Below are positions 12,557-25,333 of a DNA stretch of 64,000 nucleotides, piece by piece. The notes beneath the pieces were generated by a model. It was not told the DNA's origin, made no database searches, and saw nothing but the letters and a program-made list of their open reading frames with translations. Numbering within the stretch: position 1 is the first letter of the stretch; each line of letters begins with the position of its first letter. The DNA is from Paramecium tetraurelia. Lineage: Eukaryota > Ciliophora > Oligohymenophorea > Peniculida > Parameciidae. The DNA lies in the NCBI RefSeq assembly GCF_000165425.1, contig NW_001799634.1:291139-355138 (forward strand), in the 5' to 3' direction. The position numbers and the translations under genes were made by a program.

Positions 12557-13384
12557 TCACTTTCCAAATAATGTACTTCTAATTATTGGTAATGAGTCTT
12601 AAAAGGTTTGCTCAGTTCTAACATCTAGTGTATTTTTGCAAACGATCAGACCCTCTTTATTGGTTAAAAGGATTCCCCCGAAGCATTTCTTATCATTTTC
12701 TGTTTTGGAAATGACCTTGGGATATCAAGGATTTCAAATACCTCCGAGGCAGATTCCTATAATGAGTAATCTTGAACTCCTTTTATTGAGTTGTCAATGA
12801 GAGTTCTTTCGTCCAAACATTTATCTTCATCAACTTCTATTTTGACTTCAAATTCAAGGCCATTCAATTCTTTTCTTAGGATATCCTAAAATTCAGCTAT
12901 GGCATCATCGATCACATTCTTTACATGTCTGATATCTCGATGGAGGCATCTACTATGTAATTTCAAGATTACCTAACTACAACTTCGTGCTCAAACAATT
13001 TGATTAGACCTTGCACAATTAAATTTTTGAGTAATTCCTCATAAAATCGCTCATCCTATCTGATCATTTTATATATTTAGTATTAGGACTATGAGACTAA
13101 GATTATCAATGTACATCAGAGTAGATCTTCATTAAAGCTTAATTTCTGGCATTCATCAATCTCATTCTAGCCCCATTGACAAGTGCACTGTGCTTGATTC
13201 TCTCTTATTGTGCTTTCTTCTTATATTTTGTATTGATTTCTTCTTAAATATTAGATTTCTCTCTCTCAACAATCTGCTTCTTCTCCTTCTCAAATTGCTT
13301 AAATGCCTTAACTTCAATCTCAAAGCATTTTTCTCTTGCTTCCTATAACACGAAGTCAGCCAAGGATATTTAGTCCTAATACAT
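12557..13384 (-). CDS. V-type ATPase subunit E
   Basis: Peripheral-stalk subunit of the vacuolar proton pump. The N-terminus is the long charged helix typical of subunit E (FEIEVKAFKQFEKEKKQIVE, then ARMRLMNARNQALMKI). The C-terminal globular domain ends CFGGILLTNKEGLIVCKNTL, DVRTEQTFQDSLPIIRSTLF and GK, matching the conserved ...NTLDxRLE...LPxIRxxLFG block. A 26-nt intron lies before the C-terminal domain. Start ATG 13384 (MYQDQISLADF), stop TGA 12557-12559. Length about 260 residues, normal for the family. The upstream neighbour on the same strand ends only 19 bp before this ATG. Confidence 0.88.
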
Positions 13385-13403
13385 AAAATGTAATTTTAAT
13401 TAA

Positions 13404-15592
13404 TCAGAAATAATATTTTTATAGTATTTTCTTCAACAAATTAGTGTCCACAGGCTTAGGCAGTATTTCTTTCATCCCCGATTTCATAGCGTAATCAATA
13501 TTCTCTTTACTGTCATATGCACTACACATGATCACTACACACTAGATTTAATGATGTGAAAACACCTACAATATTTCTTTGGTTGCCTAACATCCATCCA
13601 TCTCTGGCATATCAATATCCATGAATATCAACTTGTACCCACATTTACACTGAGTTACTTTCTATTTAGCCATCTCTATTGCCATCTAACCATCATAGGC
13701 ACTATCAACTTTCACGTTGAAATATTTTAGTACAGTCGATAATGCCAGATGATTAAATGGAATATCATCACAAATCAACACACTAACACATTGACACTTG
13801 ATCCTTCCTATACTTTTGTAAGGCTCTTGGATGTGATCTTCTGTAGGCTCGACAGTCTGATCCAAATACTACTTCATGTCCTTCACATAGAATTTGCTTT
13901 TCGTGTATTGATTAACTGAACTGAAAATACTTAAATCTCCAGTATCGCATAATTTCCTGGCAATCTGACTACTCACTTTCAATCCTAATCCAACATATTA
14001 CATATAGTCCTCATCTCCCCTCCTACTCCAATCTAACTCGCAATTCTTTAAAATCTTGGTTATCAAATACAACTTCTCTACTGGAATTCCACAACCTGTA
14101 TCGAACACTTCAAATTAATATATAGACCCAGCCCTTTACACTACGAAATGTATTTCTCCTTTTTATTTTGTATATTTGACTGAGTTATTCATTAAATTCA
14201 CTATGATTTGCATTATTCTATCATAATCGCTACTAATGTATGTATCATCACAACTTGTTATAGTAAGGGTGATTTATTTTTATTCGCATTCTGCTTTAAA
14301 GTAGTCCTCAATTGTTTTAATGATGGTGGACAATTTGAATAATTGAGGTCTTAATTTAAAAGTTTAGGCTTCAAAATTTGCGTAATCCAAAATATCGTTT
14401 ATTTGATGTAATAACTTTTTGTTGGATATTATTGCAGGTTTCAAATATTAGTCATTTAGTTCTCCTTTGAGATTCTAATCTAATATCTGTAATAATTATA
14501 AGGAACAATTTAAGGGAGTTCTCAATTCATGGGAAAAGGAGTTGATCAATTTCGAATAAAATCGATATCTCTCTTGCATATCTTACTGGTATTCAAAATC
14601 TGTTATGTTTTCAATCACTATCATGCAACCATTTGCGATATCGTATATTCTTATTTCAAAGGTTTTCCCAGTATTAGTATCTTTATATTTTAATACATTT
14701 ATTTTTGTTTCTTCCAGGTTTTTAATTTTGTGTTTATGTATGATTTGAGCTATATCAGATACGTTACTAACGTTGGTTGTCTTCTATTATTACAAGGTCG
14801 CTCTTCTTTGTTGGCAGAATGATTGCAAGCGTTTGATTGGGAAATCTGACTATTCATCTAAGGATTCAAAAATGGACTTGTGTCTCTCGTTTTTCCGAAA
14901 GCTGCCATTCTGTTGGGATTGCAAATACGCTCTAAATCATGGATATGAATACCTTTAAATCATCAGAAATAATGCTTATTATAAATTGTTTTCAATTTAT
15001 GAGGAAATATATTTTCTAACTTTATTATTGGAACTAACGACTTAAAGGTTATTATCAAGTAAGCAGACTCCACAAGGGATTCTGTTCAGGATGTCGTATA
15101 ATTCTACAGATTCCATCATCAATCCCATATTAAGATAATTTTGATTTCGATTTATCAATTATGAATTTCTCTAGAATGGTTTTCTTTCCTGCAAATAATA
15201 TGAATTATCCTTACCTTTTCACACAAATAAATAAATAAAGCAACAAATTGAACGCCAAAATAAACCCAGTCTATAATTTCGAAATTAAATGCATTCATTG
15301 TGCTAATTCTTACGCTGTAAAATACTAGTAATATCCACTTATGGGTAATTTTGCTGTATAAAGTCGCCACAATTGATGGTGTGAATGGGGCATCATAAAA
15401 ACACAATTCCAATAGGAGTGAGATTCTAAAGTATTTCCAAACTAAACGTTCACTTTTGAAGAGCAAGAGTAAAACAATTATAAGAGCAGCAGATATGGCA
15501 ATTAGATGGACATTCTTTGATATGCTTGCACTAATTAAATGCTTTATGGCAAAAACCAAGTGAAGACATCGTTTATATTTATGAAAAATCAT
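13404..15592 (-). CDS. Hybrid sensor histidine kinase with receiver domain
   Basis: The N-terminal part has several membrane helices (ISAALIIVLLLLF, WILLVFYSVRI, VYFGVQFVALFIYL). A PAS-like segment follows, then the H-box FSHELRTPLN (about 14530), N-box DRIMQIIVNLMNNSVKYT, G1 DTGCGIPVEKLY and G2 GLGLKVSS. The C-terminal receiver has the acidic pair VCDDIPFN, the phospho-acceptor in FMDIDMPEMDG and the conserved lysine in LPKPVD. All catalytic residues are present, so it should autophosphorylate and pass phosphate internally. Start ATG 15592, stop TGA 13404-13406. Histidine kinases are rare in most eukaryotes but known in ciliates. The stimulus is unknown. Confidence 0.88.
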
Positions 15593-15918
15593 TTATTTTG
15601 ATCATATTTGACTTATAAATTGTATAATCAGCACTAAAATAAAGAAAATAAAACTCTGATTCCCAGCATTGATTTGTTGATAATAGAATGTTAAATCAAA
15701 CTGTACAAAAAAACAAAAATCTTTAGTATGACATAAATTATTTTAAAATACTTCTTCTTATATTAAATCTCTAAGTAATTAAATAATTTAAATGCCTAGA
15801 CAATTATTTTTCAAATTGAGATAGACATTCATTTATTCAAATCATAAATACGTATTGTCATTACTTCGAATGGATTTACGTATCAATACAAATAAGATTA
15901 ATGTTTTTATGTAAATAA
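15593..15918. other. Intergenic region, no gene seen
   Basis: AT-rich spacer between the histidine kinase start and the end of the first tandem paralogue. No conserved frame. It presumably contains the histidine kinase promoter. Confidence 0.4.
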
Positions 15919-16854
15919 TCAATTTTAGGTATATATAGATGATAATTAAATTGATGGGCTTTAAGAAAAGTCTCTTCCTTCTCTAATAAATTTTAATATG
16001 CCAATAAACTTCTTAATTGAACTTTTCATTTCTTCATTTTAACCTTATCCTACTGCCCAAATTAATTTCTCAATAATTTCCATATCTATTCTCCTAAAAT
16101 AAAATGGCTTGTCAGTAAATATTCCAATAATGGATTGAAGCACTATATGATAATTTGGTTACTCTTAAGAAAAATATAATATAGATCTTGCATATTATTT
16201 ACTCATTTTCTAAAAAAATTCGTACCATTCAGACAGCATAGTTTTATTCTCATACATCTTTTCCCAACAAATTAAAATCAAATTTTGAAACTAGTTGATT
16301 TGACTCAAATACATCTAATGGTTGAGCTTAATTGAACTTAAAACTCTATCATAGTGTCTATTTTTTAGAATTTAATCATATCTAATTTTTTTTCTTTATT
16401 CCTCTGTTACTAACCCATATATTTTAAAAACCAATTTTTAAATCTGTTCCTGTTATTCATTCTTATCTTTGACTAATTCAAGACTGCATATGTGATTTGT
16501 AGTATCAATAATCACAAATTCATGTCTCATCGCTTATCCAGTTAATGCCCAAGTGAAAATAGTTGCAATACCTGATGGAAAATACTACCAAATAGATTAG
16601 CAACATCTGTCAATTTAAATTATCTTCTCTTTCATCACTTCAGACAATTAAATGGCATTAATGGGTTTATCATTATATAATATTTGCTTACAAAATTAAC
16701 CTCTTTCCAATTCTTTTTCCAATTCTAAATTGATTCCATTGGCTTTTTATGCCTCCTCTAGCCTTACCAATGAAGTCACCGAATTTAAACATGCTGAAGC
16801 CAAAGCTATTAAGGAATTTGCTATAAGAAGTTCTGATCCTGCTAAGACAATCAT
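15919..16854 (-). CDS. Hypothetical protein, tandem paralogue A
   Basis: A single intronless frame of 311 codons from ATG 16854 (MIVLAGSELLIANSL) to TGA 15919-15921. Its centre (YFPSGIATIFTWALTGQAMR, then HEFVIIDTTNHIC) is nearly identical to the copy at 17059-17973. The two also share an overall order of helical, Gln/Lys-rich segments. The N-terminal ~25 residues are mildly hydrophobic in this copy and differ strongly between copies. No known domain is recognised. The tandem pair indicates local duplication; I cannot say more about function. Confidence 0.75.
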
Positions 16855-17058
16855 TTTTTAGAAATAGTTAATTCAATATTGTTAATAATCAATTATGATT
16901 TTGATTAGCGCATTTAAATCTTCTTGATAGAATAAGGTTCTAAATTTCTAATAGAATTTTTGTATAAAAAATATTTATCATGTTAATTTTAAATAAAATG
17001 AATAAATCAATACTAATTAAAAGATTTTTTATATTTTCATATCTATATATATGTTAAT

Positions 17059-17973
17059 TCAATTGACGAGGGTTTAAGAAAAGTCTATTCCATTTCTAAT
17101 AGAGGATACTAGTCTTATAAAATTATTGATGGAACTTCTCATTTAATCAGATATCTTTGATCCGTGCCAAAGCATTTTTTCGAATGCAATCATATCTAAT
17201 CTTGGCAAAAAGAGTGGCTTATCAGTAAAAATTCCAAAAATCGATTAAAGTACAATATCATAATCTGGTTGTTCTAATGAAAAATAATATATAGATCTTG
17301 CATATTATTTACTCATTTTCTAAAATAAATTAAAAAAATTAGCTGTTCTACTTTTGTTCTAATAAATCTTTCTCCAACTAATTAAAAGCAAATTTGAAAA
17401 ATAATTGATCTGACTCAAATACAACTGATAGTTGAGCTTTGTTGAACTTAAAACTCTATCGTATGATCTCTTTGCTAGGATTTGATTTCGTTTAATTTTT
17501 CGTTATTCCTGTGTTTCTAACCCATATATGTTAAAAACCAATTTTTAAATCTGTTCCTGTTATTCATTCTAAACTTTCACTAATTCAAGGCAGCATATGT
17601 GATTTGTAGTATCAATAATCACAAATTCATGTCTCATCGCTTATCCAGTTAATGCCCATGTAAAAATAGTTGCAATACCTGATGGAAAATACTACCAAAC
17701 AGATTAGCAACATCTGTCTATTTAAATTATCGTCTCATTCATCACTTCAGACAATTAAATGTCATTAATGGGTTCATTATTATATAATATTTGCTTACAA
17801 AATTATCCTCTTTCCAATTCCAATTCTTACTCTAATAATATATTAATTCCTTGAGTCTGCTATGTGTCTGATAGTCTTACTAATGAAGTAATGGAATTGG
17901 CCAATAGTGGAACTAATTCAATCAAGACATCTCCAATCCATGCTGCTTCAGCTCCTGTAACTAGTGCAATCAT
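17059..17973 (-). CDS. Hypothetical protein, tandem paralogue B
   Basis: An intronless frame of 304 codons from ATG 17973 (MIALVTGAEAAWIGDVL) to TGA 17059-17061. It aligns end to end with the gene at 15919-16854: shared blocks include FCKQILYN, the central SGIATIFTWALTGQAMRHEF, LNYQLYLSQINYF (LNHQMYLSQINQF in copy A) and KMSKQYARSIYYFS. The N-terminus and the last ~40 residues diverge more. There is no recognisable domain. Both copies remain open, so both are probably functional genes. Confidence 0.75.
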
Positions 17974-18492
17974 AATTTCTAATTTTATAATTCAATATAT
18001 TTATTAATGAAAATATGAATTTAATTTAAGACATTTGAAGATTAGATCCAGAATAATTTTTAGAAAATTATAATTGAAATAATATATAAAGAATTTTATA
18101 ATTTAAATTGATAACCAAAGATTTTATATATTTGTTGCATTGAAATTTTATGCATTTAATCCTACTTCACAGTTAAGTGCGCTTCTAAACTAAATTTTCA
18201 TGATGATTTTATATAGATATCCTCCTATTAACTTATCATTTTTAATTTCCAATTCTTTTCGTTAAACCCAACAAAAAATTAATTTAGAATATTAATTAAC
18301 CACTTTAAACTATATAGTTGATTCTCTCGTCATAAAAGTTAAAGGAATTTCAGCAATAATAAACAGAATATAATTAGTATATAGATTAATAAATAACATT
18401 AAATTGAAGAGGGTTATGAATAATTTTTGATTTTAAGATAGATTCAATGATTAATATATTAATTCTAATTAATGACACATTGTAAGGAATAT
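17974..18492. other. Intergenic region, no gene seen
   Basis: About 520 bp of AT-rich sequence between the start of paralogue B and the end of the VPS13 gene. I see no conserved frame, intron-like joins or RNA signal. Confidence 0.4.
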
Positions 18493-21400
18493 TCACTTTT
18501 ATTAGTGTTGAGGAGAAAAGTGCTTACTTTTTCTTGTGGACTAAGTATAGACTTTGGATTTCTCTTTAATTTATTTAAGTTTTTCTGGTTCGCCTTGATT
18601 GAATCTTGTTAACGCAAGGTTACTATCACTGAATTTAATCTAATTTATGTAAATAGAAATACCTCAAAGTTTATCTTCTATAATAGAGGTCTCTTAAAAT
18701 GGAACAAAGGAGATTGTTCTTCTTAGTTTTTAGTCATTAGACTCTTAATTTTCATCAATTTTCCTAAATCAAGTGACATTTTCAACTTATTAATTTCTAA
18801 TTTACATTGATCCTTGAAAGTCCATTGAGTTTGACCACAATTTTATTCAAAGCTAGGTATATCCATATTAGAAGTTATCTATTCTATGATATAGATAGAA
18901 TTAAATACCGGCTTTCAATAACTCTCCTGTTTTTTAATTGTTATTCAATTGATATTTGACCAACACATTTTCAAAACAACCAAACATATTGATGACATAA
19001 AACTCTCCATTTTCTGGTTGTATTTACTCCCTATAATCTATGAACAAAGATTCATTCATTGCCTATTCTTACTATGTGAGCTCATTGTCGATATCAGGCA
19101 ATTTCAATTATATCTTTTACTTCTTCAAGTTGATTTACCCTCTGCTAAATGTAGCAATAATCACATTATAATCCTAGGAAGTCTCTGGTAGTACAAATTA
19201 AGAATTGGTGATTTCAATTTAATAATTAAAATTATCCTTCTCCTTAAGGAAATCCTCCTCATGCTTTATTTGCAATTACAAATCAAAGTCTTTTTAATAT
19301 TTTTCTTTCAATTCATCCAAATTCTTCTACAATATTGCTTCCACTCTTTACTTAAATGCTTGAAGTTCATTGATGTATCTTGAAATCAAATAAAATCTCA
19401 TGTTCCTGATTGAGATTATCTTGTTCTCTATGTTGAAAACCACAACCTACTTACTATCAATGGGTTCAATCAAATTTTGATATACTGTTTTTTCTCCTGG
19501 TGAGTTCTATGGTTTCATCTCTATTTGTTGAATTGACAATTACAAATTGGTCTAATTCCTCTTATTTAAATAAATTGAATGAAATTGGAACAAAAAGAAG
19601 TCCTTCTCCTACTCCTGCAATTTAACAATCAATGATTCAATTATAAGTTCCGATGCAAACTTATAAGCCTTCTTGTAATTATTGATTTGATTAACGAATA
19701 TGTTCACTTGTTTTTCTTCCCTATCGAAAGCATTAAGTTCTTGCTGGAATATGTATTTCAATAAATGTTATTTCAATGAGATCGTTTCTTCTATATTTAT
19801 TAGATAGAAACTATTGATTGCGATCAATAAGTCCTAAACCTTCTATTGAGAAAGCAATATTTTGGCTTATTCCACCTTTGCCTTCACCAAAGGATACGAA
19901 TTTTGGAATGACAAATTAATATGTAAAGCATACTTAGCTCTTTATCCTCCAATATCCTTTCCTGGCATAACTAGCAAGTTCTCCTTTTATTTACCCATAA
20001 TACTGATTTGGATGTCATCGACTGATAAACTCAGTTCTCCCTTGCTTTTGGTCACCAACACTATTTTAATGTCCACCTAAGACACCTAATTGAAATTAAA
20101 TTTGATGGTGTCACATCTCAAGATCTGATCCTCCTCGTAATTGTTGATAGATGACCTGGTTTTAGGAATCTAAATGTTGCTAATATTCTATGGGTAATAG
20201 CTTTGAATGGCTCTCTTTTGTATGGGATTGAATCTCTATCTTTCCATCAAGTAGATTTAGACAAAGGCTCTCAATTGACTAAGCTTAAAGAACGTTTCAT
20301 TGGATTTCAAGTAAATATTCTAGATGATTGCACATACAATCATGTCATCAATGACCTTCAAAGGATTCTCCTTTAATTTGACTTTGTTCTTTTCCTTTTT
20401 CAAGAGATCCTAATTGACTAAATTAAAGGCATTTTCCTAGATGTTCATTATTGTGGATATGTTTTTCAGTATGGTAATAACATTGTAGGTGGCAAATTGA
20501 TTACTAAATGTGGCTTTGATATTCTCGATAGCAAAGAAGAGTTTCATTTTTGAGTGTCTCTCCTAGTAAATATCTTCAGCCACATTCAAGAGCAGATTGG
20601 CTCTCAAAGGCTTATGAAAGTAGAATAACAAATAGATGGGATCCTTAACACTTTACTAATCAATTAAATTATTCTATGATTGCTAGTCCTTCTCTTCATA
20701 CTCAGCAAAATCATGATTGAACATCTCTAGCTCTTTGTTTCTGCAATAGAAAATGAATTTATCATCCAGTTTGTCACTTAAGATTTAGGATTCTTAAACG
20801 AAAAGTTAAGGCTCAAAGACAATATGAGTTTTCTCGATATTGGTTTCATCAATCTCATCTGGTAGGCGATATGGCATAGGTCTTAAAGATGCACCTTCAT
20901 AATGTGATTTCGATTTTTCAACTGAAAATGGAGGAGGTGGTGGAATTTCCAATTTATTTGATTGAGACATCTCTACATCATTCTTGGATTTCTGACAATG
21001 GATTGCTATGGTATCCTTAAAATACCCTTTATCATGTGTGATTATAAACAGGGGCATCTCAAATACAGTGACATAACAAACACTTTTACTAGTTTTTGGA
21101 GTGCTTTTGAATGAAATTGAAATTCCTGAGTTAGTATGAGTCTCAACGAAAGTTACTTGACTATGTTTCTTTGAAATTTATTGTTCTTCTATTTTCTTCA
21201 TTTGTGTTCTTAAATAGATCATCTAATTTTCGAATTCAAACAACGAAAATAAATTAATATCATTCTGAATCCTTGGAATTGAACCAAAAATGATGTTACT
21301 CAAAGAGAGACTCTTACGAAATCTCAAAATGCAATGTTTACAATCCTTTTTTTGCTTTTTATGATCATTCTACAATACAAGCAATTCAGCCCTCATCAAA

Positions 21401-24400
21401 CTATCTTTACTCATTTGATATCTGAACTCTTGAGGTCGCTTTTTCTCCTTCTATTTCAACTTCTTGTTGATAATCATTAGTAATTCAATAAAACAAATTT
21501 GAGAATCATTAATCTGCAGATCAATATATGGGATTTGGATGTATAATTTCTTATCCGTAATCAGGGGGTGATTCTCTACCAGTGAGTCAAACGAAAAAAG
21601 CAAGAATCTCGATTCCAATATGATAGACTTGATTCCTGATATTTTATTAACTGGCTTGCTTTATAAACTGTATTGCAAATTCGGTTGTTTGTCTTCCTAT
21701 TGATTTTTAGATGTAACTGCATGTCTCAGGGGAAACTAAATAGGCCTTTAAAGCTATTCACTATTGTTTCTTTGGAAGGACAATGGGGGAGAGCCTTACT
21801 ACTCCTTGCCACTTCTCTAAGATTGCATTTGCTTTTCGTAGTTTTTCATCTCTTCATTATAATATCTGTAATCGATGGAAAAGTATTTATGAGAAATTTG
21901 AAACTGTTCTAATATAATTTTGTTTATGCTATAGTACTTTTACTCCTCAAAGAAATTGTCCATTTTATTTTTGTCAACAGATGTGAAGAAACTCTTGAAA
22001 TCCTTATTCTGACGTATCTTCTCTAAATTTATAGTTTTTATAAACAGATTCTTAAATTGGAATTTCAGCTCTGTTTTTATTTTACTTGCGATAGAATCAG
22101 TAACTATTCGTATCTTGAATTTGTCAAGCATCTCAAGAGAGAACTTCCATTACTATTGCTTTATTGTCTCCTTGGCCAAAGGCTTGCTCTTAACTATGCA
22201 TTATAATAATTTATTGTCTTCTTTGCATTGCTTGTAAGATGGCGATTCAAAAATTTGCTATTTCTAATGATCCATAAAATATATCAAAGACGTGACAGCC
22301 TTGGTGGATAATAGAAAAGAAAACGCAGTTATTTTAATCTTAATCTTACTCTTTGGGTTTGCTTTATTTTGATAATTAGTTTCTTTGGTATTGCATTTGT
22401 TAACCTCGTTGTTTCTGAGAATTCTGTATTCCGAATGCTCCCCTGTGAAATTTATAGAAACCTATAATGCATAGATCTGTTGATCCTGCTCTTTCTTTGT
22501 TTGCATTTGAGGAAATGTCAATTTGTCCCTCAGATTGCTGATGCATGTAGGTAAGATCATCTCCCCGAATTCTTCAATGAAGGGTATGAATAGGACTCTT
22601 CTTATGACGTCAACTATTTTGTTGTGTGCTTCTTGGAGGAACACATGTTTATTATTATTATCACAGATAATCCATTGATTTGGCTTTTCTCTTTCGTTTG
22701 CATTAATAGTGACATTTCTAAGAAAATCCCAATGATTCTTTTCGTTTTTCTCACTTTTCTCATTAGGCAACTGCTGTTTTGCTATGTGAATGAAGAGAGG
22801 ATCTTCAATTTCCGGTCTGTCATCGAAATATTTATCGTAGGATTTAAATTACTCAGTGGTGAAATCCTAAAAGCCGTTCTTATCTTTCTCATAATCATCT
22901 AAAAAGCTCTTTATATTCTACATCCTATTCTATTTGAGGAACTCTCCCAACATCTGATAACAGATTTCGCTATTTAAAAATTGTTATGAATCCTTTGTAA
23001 CTGATATTTCGAAGATCTCGTTGAAGAATTCACAATACTTGATCGAGGATTTCGAATTTTAATTTGATTATTTCTTCTCCTACAGGAATTCCTCAGGCGA
23101 TTTTCCAAATAATGGAGATTGCAGTAAATTCCGAGGTTCCTTCTCATCCATTATTTTCAGTAAAATTCCAGGAGCAATCAATTTGATATCTCCTATGTAG
23201 ATCTTCTCTTCCAATTCCCTCTATTTGGGTTGCGGAGTTTGAATTCCTCCATTCTAATAAATGTGAAGTGGCACTCTGATTCCAATGAAACTGATCAATA
23301 GAACAAACTTCTAATGCAGAGGCTAATCGGCATTTTATTTTTGTTCCTAATTGTTGACTTTTTCTAAGCTATTTGACTATTGAGATATCTCTGATTCTAC
23401 ACCATTGAGATCTTCCATGTCTTCATAAAAACTGTCGATGTAGTTGACTGAATGAAATGATTTATCCTCACCTTACTTCATCTCATTATAGACCTAAGTT
23501 AGAGTGTTTACATTAGATGATTGTCTAACCTTCTTTCTTGAAGATGCTTGTTTTTTTAATAATTTAAGATGGTACCTGCATTAACAGAACTTAAAGATCT
23601 TTGTGTTTTCAGGTGTGTATTTAACACAATTCAGTTCCCTTTATTCAAAAATCAAAAAGAAGATAGAATGGATTTTCAATTTGAAATCAATTTTTAATTA
23701 ATTGGGATGATTGTTCTCTCCTTTCAAATAGCTAGTCAACACATTAGTTTTATCTCTTTCTAAGATTTCATAGAGATTGATTTTTTCATCATCTTCAAGT
23801 TCAATTGGGATGTCATCATTTCTTTTGGTGTGATCCTTAAAGGAATTCTGATTGTTAATAGTGTTGGTCCAAATCTCAAGGAGTGGTTTGACACTCTGAT
23901 CGTTTTGGCCATCCTTTGCTGAATTGCAATATCTCTTGGCTTCCATTCTGATTTCCTAAAATGCCCATTCTCTGTATTTCAATAAATCCTTGAGTGGCAA
24001 ATTGTCCTCGCAGATTTTGAACTTAGATTCATCCTTTGCAGTCCATTGGGACAACCATGGCACCAACACTATGTTTTATTTTCTCTTGTATAATTAGATG
24101 TATCTTTTCATTGAGACCAATTTCTTAGATGAAAAACTAAGATCCAATTTCTAACTCTTTTGCTTTAGAATGATGGAATTAATGAAATACTTCCACCAAT
24201 CTGAATAATTATTTTTTATTTCTTTTGTGGGTCTTAGATGAAAATTATCTTAAATTATTTCTTAACATGATAGTACCTCATTCAGTTTAATTAAATAGTT
24301 CTTTTATTCCTTGTTCAATTGGATGATGACAGGAGACTTGATTAATGCTTCTAACACCATGATAGGCTATGTAAGTTGTTCATAATTTTTATTGAGAGTG

Positions 24401-25175
24401 TACTTGATTTCGATGTCGATTGGCATCAGAATCATTTGTACATCCTTCTTAGAAAGGATGTAGGATGCCTCTTTCTTCAATGACATGCTCAATTTATTGA
24501 TTTGCAACAATTTGAATGTGCTGTTGAGATCATTGTTGAAGTTTTATTTGAATTCACTATCAGTTGCTTTGATTGATGCATCGAACTTAATTCTCAAGAT
24601 GGTCTCATATCCAAGAATTGAGAAATTGCAAAATCTAACATTAAACTATTTTATGATGATGGACATATTGTTGAATATCCCATCTACTATCTTCTGGATC
24701 CAATTGGGTGGGGATAATTTTTCAAAATATTTGGCCATCTATTCTTCCCATAATTTTAATTTATGCTTTTTCAAATTCTCTACTCCTTATTACTGATAAT
24801 CTTTGTTTTGAGTGAATTTATTAATCTCCTAAATGGTACAAACGAGTAGTTCTACTCCCTCAATGATTAATTCCGGTTGATGTTTTTTATAGTTAAGAGG
24901 CATCTGTAAAGGGTTAAACTTCATACACTTACATTCAAAGTGATGGAATTGATTTTGCCATCAATAATATAGAGCGGGAATTTGAAATTAAGCAAAGCTT
25001 GTTTTTTGATGGACAAATTCTTTAATACGATATTGGATGAAATTCCCAAAGAAAACTAAATTCATAGAGACAATCAATTTACTTTTGCCATGTTGTTTTG
25101 GGAGAAATCCTGTAAGTATTCCAAGAGATAAGAGGACAGTCTTTTAATAAAGTATTCTTCAATTTCTTTGGCCAT
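18493..25175 (-). CDS. VPS13-like bridge lipid-transfer protein
   Basis: One large gene of roughly 2,100 residues read through many mini-introns. The N-terminus (MAKEIEEYFIKRLSSYLLEY; after a 27-nt intron FSLGISSNIVLKNLSIKKQA) is a chorein-N domain. Around 24,000-24,250 the typical VPS13 WWKYFINSI ... MKRYIQLYKRKQ ... LPLKDLLKYREWAFQEIRM block follows. Late in the gene, FVLPETSQDYNVIIATFSRG fits the family's C-terminal half. VPS13 proteins form hydrophobic tubes moving phospholipids between membranes at contact sites. The C-terminus ends with a basic Lys/Ser/Gln tail at TGA 18493-18495. Internal exon joins were only spot-checked, so a split into two genes cannot be wholly excluded. The length is short for animal VPS13 but reasonable for protists. 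Confidence 0.82.
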
Positions 25176-25333
25176 TTATAATATAATTATTATGATCAAA
25201 ATGATATTAATTTTTATCTGATCCTGTATATAGCAAGTATCGAATCAAAGTAATTACATTTAATATGCTCTCCAAGATTTCAAAATTAAATGTATTTTGA
25301 TAATTAGTATAATATATATAATATAATAGATAT

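Larger units (their letters stand above)
15919..17973. repeat. Tandem gene duplication (two ~0.92-kb copies)
   Basis: Two head-to-tail copies, 15919-16854 and 17059-17973, separated by about 200 bp. Homology is strongest in a block around 16430-16665 against 17520-17755, where a stretch of more than 100 nt has only about four differences. It falls off towards both gene ends. The spacers around both starts also share short AT-rich similarities. Confidence 0.8.

Noticed and set aside
19862-20080. Plus-strand frames opposite the VPS13 gene (also near 24485, 25456, 22624)
   Set aside because: Antisense shadows of a conserved long gene read on the minus strand.
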